This document shows positions 10,389 through 24,454 of a DNA stretch of 64,000 bases, in pieces (position 1 is the first letter of the stretch; every line of letters starts with the position of its first letter). Source of the stretch: Onchocerca volvulus (taxonomy: Eukaryota; Nematoda; Chromadorea; Rhabditida; Onchocercidae); the NCBI GenBank assembly GCA_000499405.2, contig HG738137.1:18064581-18128580 (forward strand). Reading direction: 5' to 3'. The position numbers were made by a program, and so were the translations under genes. The notes under the pieces are model-generated. The model was not told where the DNA came from. It ran no database searches and worked only from the letters and a program-made list of their open reading frames with translations.

Positions 10389-13290
10389 TGGATGGTGTTA
10401 AAGGAATAAAATTATAAACATAAAGTTTCATGAAAATTAAAAAAAAGTATCTCTGTGACTGCTTAAATTAAATTAATATTAATTAACCTGATGAATTAAT
10501 TAACTTATTTGTTAACTTATCTCGAAATGACTTGGACGGAAATATAATAATATCTAATTTAAGAACGAATAACTTTAAGAAAAAAATGCCAAATTATGAT
10601 TTAAGTCAAGGAATACTTTTGTTCTGAACACATTATTTTTGATACATTCTATCACTGTATAATAATGTTGGCTTAGGACTAGCCAAATACAACAGAAATA
10701 CTATATTTCGAAAGACATTCAAGGATGAAAATACAGCTTTCGTTTAATAGTTTATCAAAAATATATCGTCAGTGTATCATAATTTAACATCATTAGGGTT
10801 ATCAAATTATAATTATCAAATATTTTAGTCATTAAAAAATTAATCCAATTTTAAAATATATTGTTATCAGAAATGTATCAATATCGTTAAAAAAAAAAAA
10901 AAATTCTAATTTGGCAAAAAAGCTACCTCGAAAAGCTTGATTGTAACTTTTATAATCTAACTAATAGTATCAAATAATCAAAATTAATTCTATCGAATCC
11001 ATAAATCTTTTATAATTTAGATTTCAAACTTCACTTTGCCTCGTGGTTAGATCAAATAATGTAAATAATAAATAGCTTCATCTTTGGAAAGATCTCGATA
11101 TACAGCTTCACAAATAACAATGCATATGCAAAAACTCGCGAATTTTCCAATTCATGAGTTGAGATGACTTAAAATCAAAGAAGTTTTGATATATGTCAAC
11201 AATAGCGGCAACAATCGCTATCTGTTAAAGAAAACGATGCATTCATTAATTGCTGGCACTGTTGCTATATCAACAGGAAAAGACATTCTATTGAAAAGGA
11301 AAGATAAACTCAAAACTTCAATATTTCATACTTTTCAGCAACATTTTTTCTAAGTTTATTTCTCTCTCAAAACTAAGGTTTTATTATTATTATTAGCAAA
11401 GAAGAGAAATAAAATAGAATGTGTATAACAGATTTACTTATTTTATTTGTTATAAAACGAAGTATTTTAAAAGAAAAAATAAAAAATAAATATAAACTCT
11501 AAAAAAAATCAGGACTTGGGTTCGATCCTCTACACCTTCAAACAAGAACCTCTGATAACTGAGAAGAAAAACCGAATTTTTTTTACAGATAATTTTCCAG
11601 TACGTTAAGATAAATTGTATAAATGGAAGCTATTTTATCCGCACTTTTTCTTTAAAGCAAAGATATTATGAATAAATAACAAAAAAAAAAAAAGCAAAGA
11701 AATTGATGATAAAAACTAACTTACAGGAGGATAAGTTGAACCGATCTGCACAGAACGATTTGCAAACAGTATGCAATGCTGACGTGATACAGTGGAGTGA
11801 GGATATACAACTAGGATAGAAGATTTATCGTAAAAGTAAATTTATATTGATTCTTATATAAAGTGATCTCGACTTCTTTCATGCTCATTCTACTACAACT
11901 ATTCTTGTATGTGTAAGGAGATGACAATGGAAAATTTATATAATAGGCTAACGCGCCATATCCTACATCAAGGTTTTTACTACTTTTTACTACTAATTTA
12001 CGAATTTTGTTCGTAAATTAAAGGCATCAGTCTATGTAAATAAAAATATAAATATTCGTTGTTACTTCTGACACAGTATTTCAAGTTCTTCATCGAGTGA
12101 TTTCAAATTCTGATACAACGTTGCATTCGATTAAGCGCGTATTTAAGAACTTTTGGACTATTTGGAGTTGGTGAGACTTTGCATGGCAAGTTCTAGCTAA
12201 TCATTTTATGAGAATGAAATATTTGAGAACGATGAAAAATATCGAACATTATATGTATCTTGCTATTCTAGAAATTCCACTAATAAATTAAACTTTAGAA
12301 CTGAATAATTGAAAGAATACATAGTTCAGTTTGCATTTTTGGTAGTGAATAAATTGAATTTCAAATGAAACAAAACATTGGGTACTTTTTCTAAGTCAAT
12401 ATTTAAAATAAAATGATTTTCCAGCTGGGAAAACAGGAGGGAATGAATAAAAATATATTCAATCTCGTTTTCGAAAAAGAGTAACTTAATATTTTTAGGG
12501 AGTTGGAATCATCGTAAGTTTTTTTTTTTGTATTTCTTTCATTTTTTTATGGTTTATGTCTGCAAAATACGATTTTTGATGGAAAAGATACCTGGGACAA
12601 ATTCAGGTTTATACCATATATACCATTTTTTGCGTGCATATTTTGTTTGCATGTATCATTTCATATCTTTTTCAAATGAAAATAAGTAGATCAGTGTTGG
12701 ATGAATCTGTCCTAACTATTTACAATCGATTACAGGAATTGGCATTTGGTGATTTCTTTGCCGCCAGAATTATCAATGATAAAGAATAAAGAAATTCGAA
12801 AAAGATGAATACAGTATGATATATCTTATCTGAACTTCTACTTCAATCATCAATCTAAACTTGATATATCCTTCCTGAATTCTATCTGAGTCATCTACCC
12901 AAATCATAGCTGAACTACCTGAATCCCTACCTGAAACATTCAACCCGGACTCCAGATCACTTCACCAGTTATTGGTTTTTTAAAAGTCCGCACTCATCGT
13001 TTTATGTGATGTAACGGCAACGAATTGAAAACTACCATCTCATCTAAATTTGCAAAACTCATAGTTCTGATTGTTGAGCTTTGCTCCGTCTGGTTTAGTT
13101 GTTGGTTGCCATCTGAGTGATATTTCCAATGAAGCATTCATCAGTTGTTGAAGAGTTCTGTAACAGTGCAGTAGGATTTGTACATTTTAGATTTCATTTC
13201 AATTTATTTAAATCGATTAGTTCGTTCATTATCGCAACATTTATAATTAATGATTGAGAATATGACAGCTTATTTGAGGTTTTATTTTAA
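10389..13290. other. Long AT-rich intergenic stretch
   Basis: No supported gene in about 2.9 kb. A GGGTTCGATCCT word at about 11518-11529 resembles a tRNA B box but has no A box or cloverleaf. Confidence 0.35.
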
Positions 13291-13296
13291 TTTCAG
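13291..13296 (+). other. Candidate trans-splice acceptor of mai-2
   Basis: TTTCAG lies 9 nt upstream of the IF1 initiator ATG (13306). Such close spacing without an upstream coding exon is typical of spliced-leader addition in nematodes. Confidence 0.55.
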
Positions 13297-13305
13297 ACGG
13301 TGACA

Positions 13306-14595
13306 ATGACAATCACGCATTCATCACGATTTGCCATTGGTTTCTCTCGGTGAGCTTCCCTCATATAAAAAATTCTTTTTACTACTTCAAAAATTAATCC
13401 AATTTAAACGTATGTTACATGTTTAGGTGACAACTTGATTCTCTTCCCGTCTCTTATGTTCTTCCCTATCTTCATGGAAAAACGATACATGAGAGAAATG
13501 TCAAATTTTCCTTCTATCATTCATCTCGAGATAATAATTTGACATATCGGAGAGCTTATCAAACATCACAGTTTTGTTGTTTTATCTCATTAATTTGATT
13601 TTATCGCAGTTATTAATTAGGATTTGCTATATTTCTCTTGCAGATCTATGAAACGAGGCTTCACTCAAGTGGGTGATTTCGGAAGTGGCAGTGGCAAGGT
13701 CTATTTTCGTCCATCTTAAGTTGTTAACGGCTAGTACAGATTCCATTTCGCATAACTTTTTATGAAATTCGTTTTCCTGTGGATACTTTTTAAAATTGAT
13801 CATTTTCGCCATCCCATTATTTTCTTGAACACGAATAAAGACAAACAAGAGATTGGAATTTTATCGAACCATGCTACCAAAAATATATTATTAAAGTTGT
13901 TTAGGATGAATACATTAAAATTGGAAATTTTTGTAAACAATAAGGAAATTTTTCTGCAGCAATTTTTCTTCATTTGATTTTTGAAGTTGATCGTACAATG
14001 AACAGGTGAAGGAGAAAATGATTTTTGTTTTCTGATATTTATTTTCAAGTAGTTAATCAGTTTATTTGTGTTTAGGGTGGTGGTTCCGGTGGCTCGATAC
14101 GTGATGCTGGCGGCGCTTTCGGGAAAATGCAAGCTGCGCGCGAAGAGGAATATTTCAAACATCTGGTAAAAATGTTTTATTATATTGTTCAAATTGTTTT
14201 GAAAATCTTTGATCATTATGACTGATTCTGGACTCGGTCTTATTTTTTTGATAGCACATGTAAAACTGCTTCAAGTACATGGGAATACTTTCTGAATGTG
14301 TCTTTCATATTTATTCTTGGTCTATATATTTCGGAAGGACACAGAAATGAAGAGGGCATCTGCACACTTCAAACTAATGGTACTTACTATCTAAATCATA
14401 AGAAAATTTAACTTCTTACAGGAGAGAGAACAACTGAAATCGTTACGATTGCAGTATAAAAATCTGCGCAAAGAAATGGAACGTGAAATAGAAAAACATG
14501 AAAGTGATGCACGTGAACATCAGGAGACAGCCGAACGTTTGAGACGCCGGGTAAACGAGTTAGAAAAAGAAGAGGAACAATTAGAAAAACATTAA
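13306..14595 (+). CDS. mai-2: ATPase inhibitor, mitochondrial (IF1)
   Basis: Four exons with agreeing phases: 13306-13349, 13644-13698, 14076-14165, 14422-14595; 120 residues. The first 25 or so residues ([20 protein letters not shown]) are basic and hydroxylated, like a mitochondrial presequence. Next comes a Gly/Ser linker and the conserved inhibitory segment [20 protein letters not shown], the hallmark of IF1. The last exon is a highly charged coiled coil ([20 protein letters not shown]) for dimerisation. IF1 binds the F1 catalytic interface and blocks ATP hydrolysis by F1Fo-ATP synthase when the matrix becomes acidic; conserved His residues in the family sense pH. The glycine-rich stretch before the inhibitory region is longer than in vertebrates and is characteristic of worm MAI proteins. 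The 138-codon minus ORF over exon 3 is a shadow. Confidence 0.93.
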
Positions 14596-14865
14596 GTTAT
14601 GCATTCTCTTTTGGAATTTTTGACAATCCTAAAGATATTAAAAGTCGTATGATTAGACTAATGTATAAGAAATTTCGCTATCGAAGCGAAATATTAAGGG
14701 TTCTTAAATTTTGCTTCTTCATAATTCTTTTTTATGTAGCGTCTTTGTGTAGGCAAATGTAACATATGTCGTTTATAAAGCTTTATTATTATATTATATA
14801 TTATACAGACTAACGTCTTTCTCATCACATATTTGCCAAATTAACGATTTTTTAAAGCAGCAAAG

Positions 14866-15156
14866 TTAGGAATTTGAAGAGTTCATCAAGAAAAAAAAAC
14901 ATGATGAAAGCAGGAATAATGTATTACTGGCTGGACTAAATACCCGAAAAAATGATGCTTGCAACAACCCATATTTAACGCTGCGTACATATATCACAGA
15001 AATTGTCAAAATAAGTATCAGAAGTTTGTTATTATCTAGAGAAATAAGCGAAAGAAATGTTTTCGTATATAAAGGAATAGCAGTTATGATAAGATCGAAA
15101 ATTATGGAAGCGATGTAGACCCTTTTAAAGGCGTGGTTGCTACTTTTGGAAGACAT
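14866..15156 (-). CDS. Possible single-exon membrane protein, 96 aa
   Basis: Minus-strand ATG at 15156 opens MSSKSSNHAFKRVYIASIIF. The frame contains hydrophobic segments around IIFDLIITAIPLY, LLILILTISVIYV and LFLLSSCFFFLM, separated by short polar turns, so a two- or three-span membrane protein is possible. It lies tail-to-tail with mai-2 and must end before that gene's last exon. I do not recognise it. The 3' part is T-run rich and may be intronic, so the true end is uncertain. Confidence 0.25.
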   Translation of the reverse strand: MSSKSSNHAFKRVYIASIIFDLIITAIPLYTKTFLSLISLDNNKLLILILTISVIYVRSVKYGLLQASFFRVFSPASNTLFLLSSCFFFLMNSSNS

Positions 15157-16125
15157 TCTTCCGTAACAGGTAATCTTTCCAAATTGGGAAAGCTGTAATT
15201 GTGAAGAGGTTTATAGCAAAAATGTACCAAGCAAATAGTAAGCTTTGAAACTGATTAAGGCTTTCAAAAAAAAAAAAAAAGTTTTCGGAACTGTCGTATG
15301 TTGTGAATCAATTCGTACAGAATGATTTATAACGACTTAATATTGCCCTGCTTCCTTCATCGTCATCATTGATTACGTTGGTGCTTTATAGTAAAATGAA
15401 AGAATTAGAAGTAAATGACCGTTGGTTATCTACAGTAGCTACAGCTACAGAAAAAGAAATATAAAAAGCAGATGAATACAAAAATACAAAAAGCAGATGC
15501 GAGCAAGATAATAAACAGAAAAAAATTAAAAAAAAAAAAAAAAACTCAAATTTCGAAATCTTGAGCTCTTTTAGGATTTATAAGCTATCGACACCGCCTT
15601 TTTTTTTGGTGACTTTCGCCAAATCACTTCGATTTATCAATATTTTCATAATTTTAATTCTATCATATAATACTCACATACATAAATGAGTCTGAGATCT
15701 GAGCACCCGATCTCAGTTAACCTTTACCAACTGATAACTAAATTTAGTTAAGTAAATTTGAAACGGAAACAAATTACATGAGAAACAAGTACACGAAAAA
15801 GGGACGGTGAAGCTGCAGCAGCAAAAAAGAATTCTAATCAATAATTGCTACCTCTTCCGGAGATATGTTTCAATCGCTTACTTTCATCAGTAACAACATT
15901 TTCCATTGGCTGAAACAAAATAAATTTTCGGTTTTTCCAAATACTTTTCCACCATTCTATACAATAGCTATAAATATTATTGATTTTTGCATCCTAAACA
16001 TTTTGATGCTGACATCAACTTGGAAAAAGAATGCCAATTTTAACAAATTAAAAAGACATATATTCATAAATGTATATTTGTGAATGTTACTGTAAAAGAA
16101 ATAGAATATTATTTGGATAAGGAAT
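15157..16125. other. Intergenic region / nhx 3' flank
   Basis: Presumed 3' UTR and downstream flank of the minus-strand exchanger gene. Plus-strand ORF 15865-16083 has no supporting features. Confidence 0.35.
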
Positions 16126-19100
16126 CTATTCTTTCACTGCTTCGGAGTATATATTATTTTCCGGGATTTCAGAAGCACAAACATGACAATTTTCTTGCAC
16201 AAAAAAACTTATTTTACAAACTGCAAGACAACAGTAGAAGGTACCATCCCTAGCTAATTTTAATTTCGCAACATAACCATTAATACTGAAATCTAGGATG
16301 ACAAGTTTTTGTTGCCGAATTTCAAAATAAAAATTTGTGTGCTTATCAAACGCCATGTGATGAAACTTACCATTATAGTAGCCAGGATCAGTTGCTGCAC
16401 GATGATTTCGAAGAATGTATCGAACATTCTGTTAGCACTATACTATGAGTTAATGACTACGAAATATCAGTTAATAAATTTAGAAATTTTGATTTCAATA
16501 CCATCCATAAAATATATGTTTATTTGTCCGTATGCAATTACAGCCATCATTCAAAAATACTATTGAAAAGAAGAAATATTAGTGTTATATTGAAGTTATG
16601 TTTATGGAGGAGTGGAAAAAAGGGGTCTCCGAAGATTACCTATTTACCAACAAATGAAACCATATTTTTTTCTACAACTATGACAAACTGTTGTTCATCG
16701 CTATTCTATCGACTGAATTATAATAGCGTACCCGCAAAAATGGATTGTCGTTAGATGTGGACTGATTGCTTACTGAACCATTGTTAGTTGTTCGTGTATA
16801 CTAAAATCAAATAAATAAGCAATTGAAGTCACTGAAGAGAATTAATCATCATATTTGGTGCAGAAAAAAAATATTATATAAGAGAAATGTGAAGAGCACA
16901 AACATCTAGTTTGTCATTGAGAATAATCGTAAAAATTAAAATCACAATTTTTTAATAATAAAGGATCTGTCGTAAAAAAAATAAACAATGTCAGCAGTAG
17001 TGAAATTCAATGCTTACAATCCGATAATAGTTTGTATTATTATTAGAATTGAGAAATACTGATTTAATTTGATTCCATCTGTCAAACCAAGTCAATATTT
17101 CTTTACAGTCCTCGTATTATTGAGATTTGGTTGTTAGGAAAAACTAATTCCAGATTCAATTGTTGCCAAATTATTTCCTATTAGTTAATCTTTCATAAAG
17201 TTAGCGCGATTCTAATATATCACTTCAGTAACGTATACCATAGTTAGTTGTTGCTTGGTGGTGAATATTTTCGCAAACGGTGTCATAAATGACGGCATTG
17301 TTTCCAATAATGTTGGATTTGCATTAGTTAAAAATGGCTTCATAAAGCTGTAACGATTCTTCATTAAATAAAAGCATGGATGTAAATGAGTATGTGGCAA
17401 TTTAATAACTGCTGCCATCTTTCTTTCAAATGATTAGATGCCCATTCAAAAATATGCCCGGAGAGTTTCGAGTTATGAAAAATGATATTTGTCAGGGAAA
17501 TGAAAGTACAGATGAAGCACTTACGATGCGTCAAAATTGTACCATTTTCGAGGGAGGAATGCTTTATCCCATGGATTTTGTCCGCTGACACGCGTATCCA
17601 TGCCTTGTAGATGCACATCATCCTATATTTAAAATGTGTACTATTACAACAAAAACTGAAACGTATAAAATGTTCTGTGTACAAAAAAGATCCAGATGGA
17701 TTGTTACAATATCTCTCTGAGAAAACAAATTTCTTTTTTCGAAATATTCATAAATCGTTAGATAGAATTCCAATTTCATCTGAAAAAGAAAAAAAAAACA
17801 CTAACCATGCTTTGTTGAAGCTGAGAATCATCATGAGCATCAACACCATGTCTAAATCGATAATTCCCGTCAAAAATATCTCTTTAAAAATATATCAATA
17901 AAAACTATATCCACTTATTTTCTACATCATATACATTTCCTTCCTAGATTTCCTAATATATTTTTTTTCAGATCTATTCAAATTCTACTTTATACTATCT
18001 AAGAAACAAAAACGAAGCGACCTGATACCCAAATATTCAGTAAACCAAGAAGTAAGACCACCATTGAAAAGTACGGTTACGATCACAACTATACTAGTAG
18101 TTGTAGCCATAATCTGACGATTATCTGTTGATGTATTACGATATGCAAGTGCAAAAGCCATAGCGCCACGTAATCCTTTAAATAAAATCTTAAATAAGAA
18201 ATTCCCAAACTTCATAATTCATTTATGGATATTTAATTTTATAGAAACATTTGATTTTATAGAATGAATTAAAATAAATAATTAACAATTAATACCTGAG
18301 CCTTAAAAAAAAAAACTGATAAAAACTACCAGCAAAGAGCATCATATGTTGATATCGCTGTGGAATTTTAGGTTTTCGGCGAATATTTAATATGGCAGAG
18401 ACCGGATAAATATGTGCTGCTCTTGATAGAAACAAAGAAAGCTGAAAAAAGATGCATAAGTGCAAGATACATGAACGCATAAGAACAAGCATTCGAAAAT
18501 ATAAACAATTTTTTAAACACAAAAGGGAAAAAAAAAGTTATAAATGAAACGATTTAATTGGTAACGACAAAACGATCCGGAAATTTAAAATGATACAGCA
18601 TAACTGATAAAAGAGAGCATTAATCTTTCAAAAAAAGGTTCGTAACAACAATTATTTAATCAATTATTTATCGAACCCATGATATAGATGTAACAAGTCC
18701 ATTGGAAAAAAAAGAAAAAATTCCTAAAAAGATATTTATTTTAAGGTAACAAAATATCTTACCAGAGTGCAAAGTAAAAAGGAAATACTCCACTGTTGAT
18801 TGTGTGATACAGAAACACTTACTCCAATATAACAGAAGATAAAACTTTCCATCAGGAATGAAACTTCCTGAAAAACTAATACTGACTTGACTTTACTATC
18901 TGGATTCTACACTCTGTATTAGCAAGCATCTCTCGACTTATTGCTTTATTTCCTCTACGCGTAAAAAAAAAAAAAAAAAAAATTCTAGGGCATTGGAACG
19001 CATACCGTAACATCCTGGGATGTGAAGTAAGATTTAGCAACTGAAAATATCACTGATTCATTAATCAAGAAACTATACAATTATTAACATCATAACAATG

Positions 19101-22100
19101 TCATCTTTCAATTATTATAATTTTTGAAAAACTTCTATTTCAATATTAGTTTCCCATGACAAATACCTCAAAAAATTGTTTTGTCCTAGTTCTCGCTTCG
19201 TCTGATAGATTATTGTATGTATAATGAGCTTGACATATGGCACAAAAAAGAACGGCCACAATTCCTGAAGCAGCACAAAATTTTAGAATATTTCAGAGAA
19301 ATTTTTAACTCCATAATATACTATTTGTTACTTAATCTAATGTAAATACCACTTATAACATTCAAAAGCATGCATATGAAATGAGGAACTTTATGTAAAC
19401 ACATGAACATAAACATGCAAACATGTAAACAGCAAATATGAATTAGAGAAATTAAAAATTCCTTAATCTAATCGACTAACTAATAATGACATCACAAACC
19501 TGTCAGTTCGACAAATTCGGCAAGAAGAAATGATAAATATGAAAGAAGTATAAAAAGAGCTGATTCAAGCAATGGGAACTCCTTAATTTCAGTCATTTTA
19601 GTGATCAGCGCTGTGGCACAACCAATAATTGAACCCAACAAAAGTGACCCTGAAGTGAGCATAAAATCAGACCGATTTCTAACCACCAATACAATATGAA
19701 AGACAAAAAGTTGAGGATGTTTTGAAAAAAGTACAAATTTCATATTTCTGATAATATTGATTTTGCAATAATATGTATAAAGAAATAAAATAACTAAATA
19801 GATTTAATGTTATACTATAAATTTTGAGCAAATCATTTGTTCCTGAAAAGAAATTTACCGAAAAAGACAGATAGAAAGTCAGCTACAGCAGCAAATAAAG
19901 CTTCCAAGTCGAAGAACGATTTATTCGAATCAAAATTATCCACTGAACTGAAATTAAGCATTTCAGAAATTGTTACAGAACGTGGATGTCTGGTAATTCC
20001 TAAATTAACAAACACCTTCATGTTGTTATTTCAGATATTGATAACGTTTATCAAAAAGTGCTAGTTATTAAGACTAATAATATTACCAACAATGTTATTT
20101 TAAATATTCAAACAGTCCTGATAATAAAATCTAATGATAATAATCACAGAGTTTTGATAATAAAACAAATCTGAACTCTTTATTATAAATTCAGATTTCG
20201 GATTTGATCTTATCGGTCTAATAATCTCCTATGGAGCTAAAACTGCATACGGATTTCAAAGTGCATGATACCCTAATAAATCAAACTTTTGGCAATGAAT
20301 AAAAATTAGATTACCTTGCTAAAACAATAGCAACCGCGTCATTCAGTACACTTTCCCCAAAAACCAATGCATATAAATCTGATTCCACTTCCATCTCTTG
20401 AAAGACAGCCAATACTGACACTGAAATTGCTCAATAAAAAGGAATTTAAAAATAAAAAAATTAGAGCAAATCACAATATAACTTTAAGAGAGAATTTCGA
20501 TCTATTTGAACATAAGTGATAATTAATCAGTGCTACTGTAAAAATCAAGCATGATCCATTATATTCAAATAAGTAAGTGGTGTTAAAAGAAGTTTTTCGT
20601 TTTTTTGCTAATAACTAATCTCTTAGAAGCAAGTACCGATGACCCAAAGAATAAAATATCACCTTTCTCCTATACAACTTTCATGGAAGAAAGAAGCAAA
20701 GAAATTCCAATCCTTTCTATTATTTCTTGGAACTAAAATAAGCTTAGAAATCTTCACATCCAAAGTACCCATTCTATCTATTTCTTAAGATGATAGAATT
20801 CCTCAATTACTGTAACATCATCGATTCTGAACAGCAACATTCGGAATGATGCCGATCAATGAGACAACAATGTACTTTTTTCTCGCACACGCTACCAAGT
20901 ATGAAGGCACCAACTAAGCCTCCACCCTGAATTATTATGTGCCTCATATTGGAAGCATTACCACTACACCATTCGTAATACCTCATTCTTAGAACAGTAA
21001 TGATTGAAAGATTTAAATATGTCAAGCAAATCCTAAATTAGCAAGTAAACTATCGGATTTGTTGATTCATTATGCTTTTAACAAATTAACAGCAGCAGTA
21101 ATTAATAGTAATATAACAATAAGCGTGTCCGGCCCCCATAGAGTTTTTTTTTTATGGTTTTTGTTTAAAAAAAAAAAGAGAATTAAAAAAAAATCAAAAC
21201 CAGAAACCCCTCAAAGCAACAAAACTAATTCAATTATACGACATTTTTGACTTTTTTCATTAAAAGAAAAAATATGTGTTTCCTATTCCATGGTCCGCAT
21301 GGCCAATCCAGCTAGTTAGTAATAATAATAATTAGTAATAATAATAATGGTGAAGATAATTAATGATTAATAATAATAGTAATCAATAATTAATGATTAA
21401 TAATAATAATAATCAATAATTAATAGTAAATAATAGATAATAATAACAATAACAATAAAGCAAATACTATGATAATAAATAAAATTAAAACAATAATGAT
21501 TAATCTTGTCACTAGAAAAACATTAACAATAACAATGAAAACAAATTAATAATTAATACCTAATAATTAATAATTAGTAATAAATAATAAATGATAGTTA
21601 ATAACCAATAATTAATAATAAATAATAACAGTATTACTACTACTAGTAATGACGGAAATGCACATATATCAGTATTATTGATATTTTTCGTGCTGGCAAA
21701 CTTGCTTAAAGGTTTCATAATATCAAAATAGAAATCAATTTGTTCTAAGACTTTAATTGAAAATTATCATTGCTCTAATTTTGAGAACGATCTGATTGGT
21801 TGCTAAATTTTAATTTACATTTTAAAATACAATCCATTATAGATTTCTTTCTTTTTTTAAATATATTCACTGTAATGACTAGGAAATTCAGGAAATTTAC
21901 AAGCATACTATTAAAAAAAATCTCTACAAAATACGAATCCAGTAAGAAGAAACTAACCAGGATCAGTTGATGACATTAATGCGCCGAAAAAAAGAAGTTC
22001 CTTAAACGTGAACGAAGAAGAGAATAACCAGCAAAATGAATGCATTACTATTCTAAAAAAGTATGACAGAAAATATGAATAAACTAATAAGTCCGAAAGC

Positions 22101-23969
22101 ATTACGAGAAAATGAAAGATTTAAGCCTTTCAAAAGTAATTCTCACCTCTGAAAGGCTCGAATCTTTCGTCTTTTGATTTTCAAAAATGATTTTGACATT
22201 TAGCGAATTCCAAAAATCAAGTGAATAAAAGAATGTAGAGAAACGCACGCAATAATCACAGCTGATATAGTGGTGCCAGCGAAAGCGAATGTCAGGATAC
22301 TGCCAATATTCCGGAAAAAATGTCGCTAAAAATATTGATCTTTAAATTTTTCAAGAACGCAAATGGTTCTTTTCGTTATTTAGCGTTTCTTACTATGAAT
22401 CATAATTTATTTTTCACCAGTTATTACTAAATACATACTTTTTTTAAACTATAGCCAGCATTGAAAATAATTGGTGGAAGAAGTAAGTTGAAAAATATCT
22501 CCGGAGAAAATACAGCCTGAAAGCAAAAGTTAACATCAACATTTCTTTTATTAATCACTAACAATCAAATCGGCAATTTAAAAAAGATTATGGCAGACGG
22601 TAAATAAATTGCAAAAACTCTAAGAAATATTTAATATACTTTTTGTTCGAGATGTTGTTCACTTTGTTTTTCTTTATCACCAAAAAAACCTTCAATCAAT
22701 TCATAATGAAACTGCACTTTCTGCGCTTTTACTGGTTCAACCTAAAATGTTAGAAATTACTGGATGGTCCTTTAAATGAGATAGAAAGAATGTTAAGAAT
22801 AAAATCGTAACTTTTCGTTATTAGCATTCTTTTTTATTTCATTTTTTCTTTTTTATTGATATGATACGTACAATGAAGTTAAGCATTATAGCCCAAAATG
22901 AGATACCAAATATCGCGCAACATTAGGAAAAGCCATTTATAAAAATAAAAACATGTAAAATTCTTTCCAGTATTTGTATATTTAGATGACCAAACCTCAA
23001 GTCGTAAATAATCTGGTGGATCGCGCATGACAGATCTATTCTTCTGCATTACATCTATCGTCTGACTTTCAATCACACCAACATTTGTGTAACGTAATAA
23101 GACGCCAATCAATAAACCTGAAGCCAACTTCGTTATAGATTCCAATTTAAACAGGACAATCCAAAGCCTATTTCCAATCAAATCCATCGTTCAAATTGAA
23201 ATAGCCAAAACGGATCAAATTAAATGGAAAATAAAAAGATAGAAAATTTGACTTCAAGAAACCTCATGTTTTTTTTCTTTTTTTCTTCTTTTTTTTTTTT
23301 TCACTTTAAATGAGGCGGAATGATTTTATAAAGTTATAACTAAGTTATAATTAAATAGAATTCAGGATATTTTCCATTCAAGAAATCAATTCGATTTTTC
23401 TTCAAATCAAATGAGTAATATGTACTCATTTGAAGATGTGATTCCAGTGATTTTTTTAAATAAACAAAAACAAGAACAAAAGTAACCATAACACAATGTA
23501 AGACCAGTTTCATGGATAAACCAGAGGCGATGATGCTTGAAAAACCATGCAGTAAGAACAATAAGAACAAGTAAAGCAACGAAAATCAATAATATCAAAG
23601 TATCAACAAGATGAATACTATGTGCCCTCTGAAAAAAAGAACAGCAAATCTTTGCAAAATCTTAATTTTATAATGTCATCAAAATTTTCACGAATTCGAA
23701 TGAAGGTAATTTAGAAAACCAATCATGAAAAAAACTGCGAAAACAAATTTGTTTTTAAGATGCATTTCTTCCGATCCATAATAAAAAATTTCTTTGTTTT
23801 TCCAGTAGCTTTTTTCAAACTATATTTTCGAAATTTCTAAATCAAAAATTAAAATACTTCATATTTACCTTCTCGGCAGCTTGTTCAATGTGCTCCGCTG
23901 AATCATGCCTTCCGCCAAATCCGGAAACATAGTGAAAGTACAACAATAAAAATAACAGCGACACTTGAC
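16126..23969 (-). CDS. nhx-5: Organellar Na+(K+)/H+ exchanger, NHE6/7/9 type (first exon missing)
   Basis: Nineteen phase-consistent exons (5' to 3'): 23969-23869, 23628-23487, 23117-22996, 22741-22640, 22516-22439, 22325-22249, 22052-21958, 20420-20315, 19947-19859, 19649-19500, 19264-19167, 18867-18763, 18441-18330, 18175-18022, 17881-17806, 17622-17525, 17347-17239, 16800-16732, then 16428 to the stop at 16126 (or spliced at 16371). About 728 residues plus the unseen start. A hydrophobic leader ([19 protein letters not shown]) precedes the exchanger domain. Hallmarks: LHS-like membrane start [26 protein letters not shown], the TDP motif SSTDPVSVLAVF, the ion-binding Asn-Asp in [14 protein letters not shown], and [29 protein letters not shown] is the NHE6/7/9 tail signature. 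These proteins acidify or alkalinise endosomes and Golgi by swapping luminal H+ for Na+/K+. Symbol by family analogy to worm nhx-5. Confidence 0.9.
21318..21620. repeat. (AAT)-type low-complexity array in an nhx intron
   Basis: Long run of imperfect AAT/ATT triplets (TAATAATAATAATTAGTAATAA and variants) inside the intron between the TDP exon and the FGESVLND exon. Degenerate microsatellite; no coding meaning. Confidence 0.8.
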
Positions 23970-24454
23970 CTAAAATACAGTCGGAACATTTTCTTCATTA
24001 GCAATAATTCCAAGAAAAAAAAAAGATGCATCAGTGTCCGTTTGGACAAAATATGAAACTTTGACAATTTTTAAATAAAATCAGTTTCGTTAAAATTTAA
24101 ATAATAATAAATCTTCACCGAAAATTTGGATTTATTACACTAATATTCATATCAAATATCCAAGCACTTCAAATGCAACTATGGTAGATATTTTTCTAAA
24201 TCATTTATAAAATGAATTTCAGTTTCTCGAAAGAGATTACTTTAATCTACTGTTAAAACTAACCTTCAGAGTAAAAAAATTTATGTGTTAAAGTTATACG
24301 AATTGTCACGTTAATGAATTCATTTTTTTTTTTTATAAATCATCCATTTTATAGGCATAATTGGAACTACATTTTAGAGGGAAAAAATTTCCGTAAGTTC
24401 GAAATATATTCCCGAAATTAATGAATAAAAGATCAAAAAATTTACATTTATTCA

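Noticed and set aside
11510..11540. tRNA-like B box GGGTTCGATCCT
   Set aside because: No A box, anticodon arm or pairing acceptor stem in the preceding 60-70 nt; at best a decayed tRNA or tRNA-derived fragment.
13800..14216. 138-codon minus-strand ORF
   Set aside because: Antisense to IF1 exon 3, whose conserved inhibitory motif proves the plus-strand reading.
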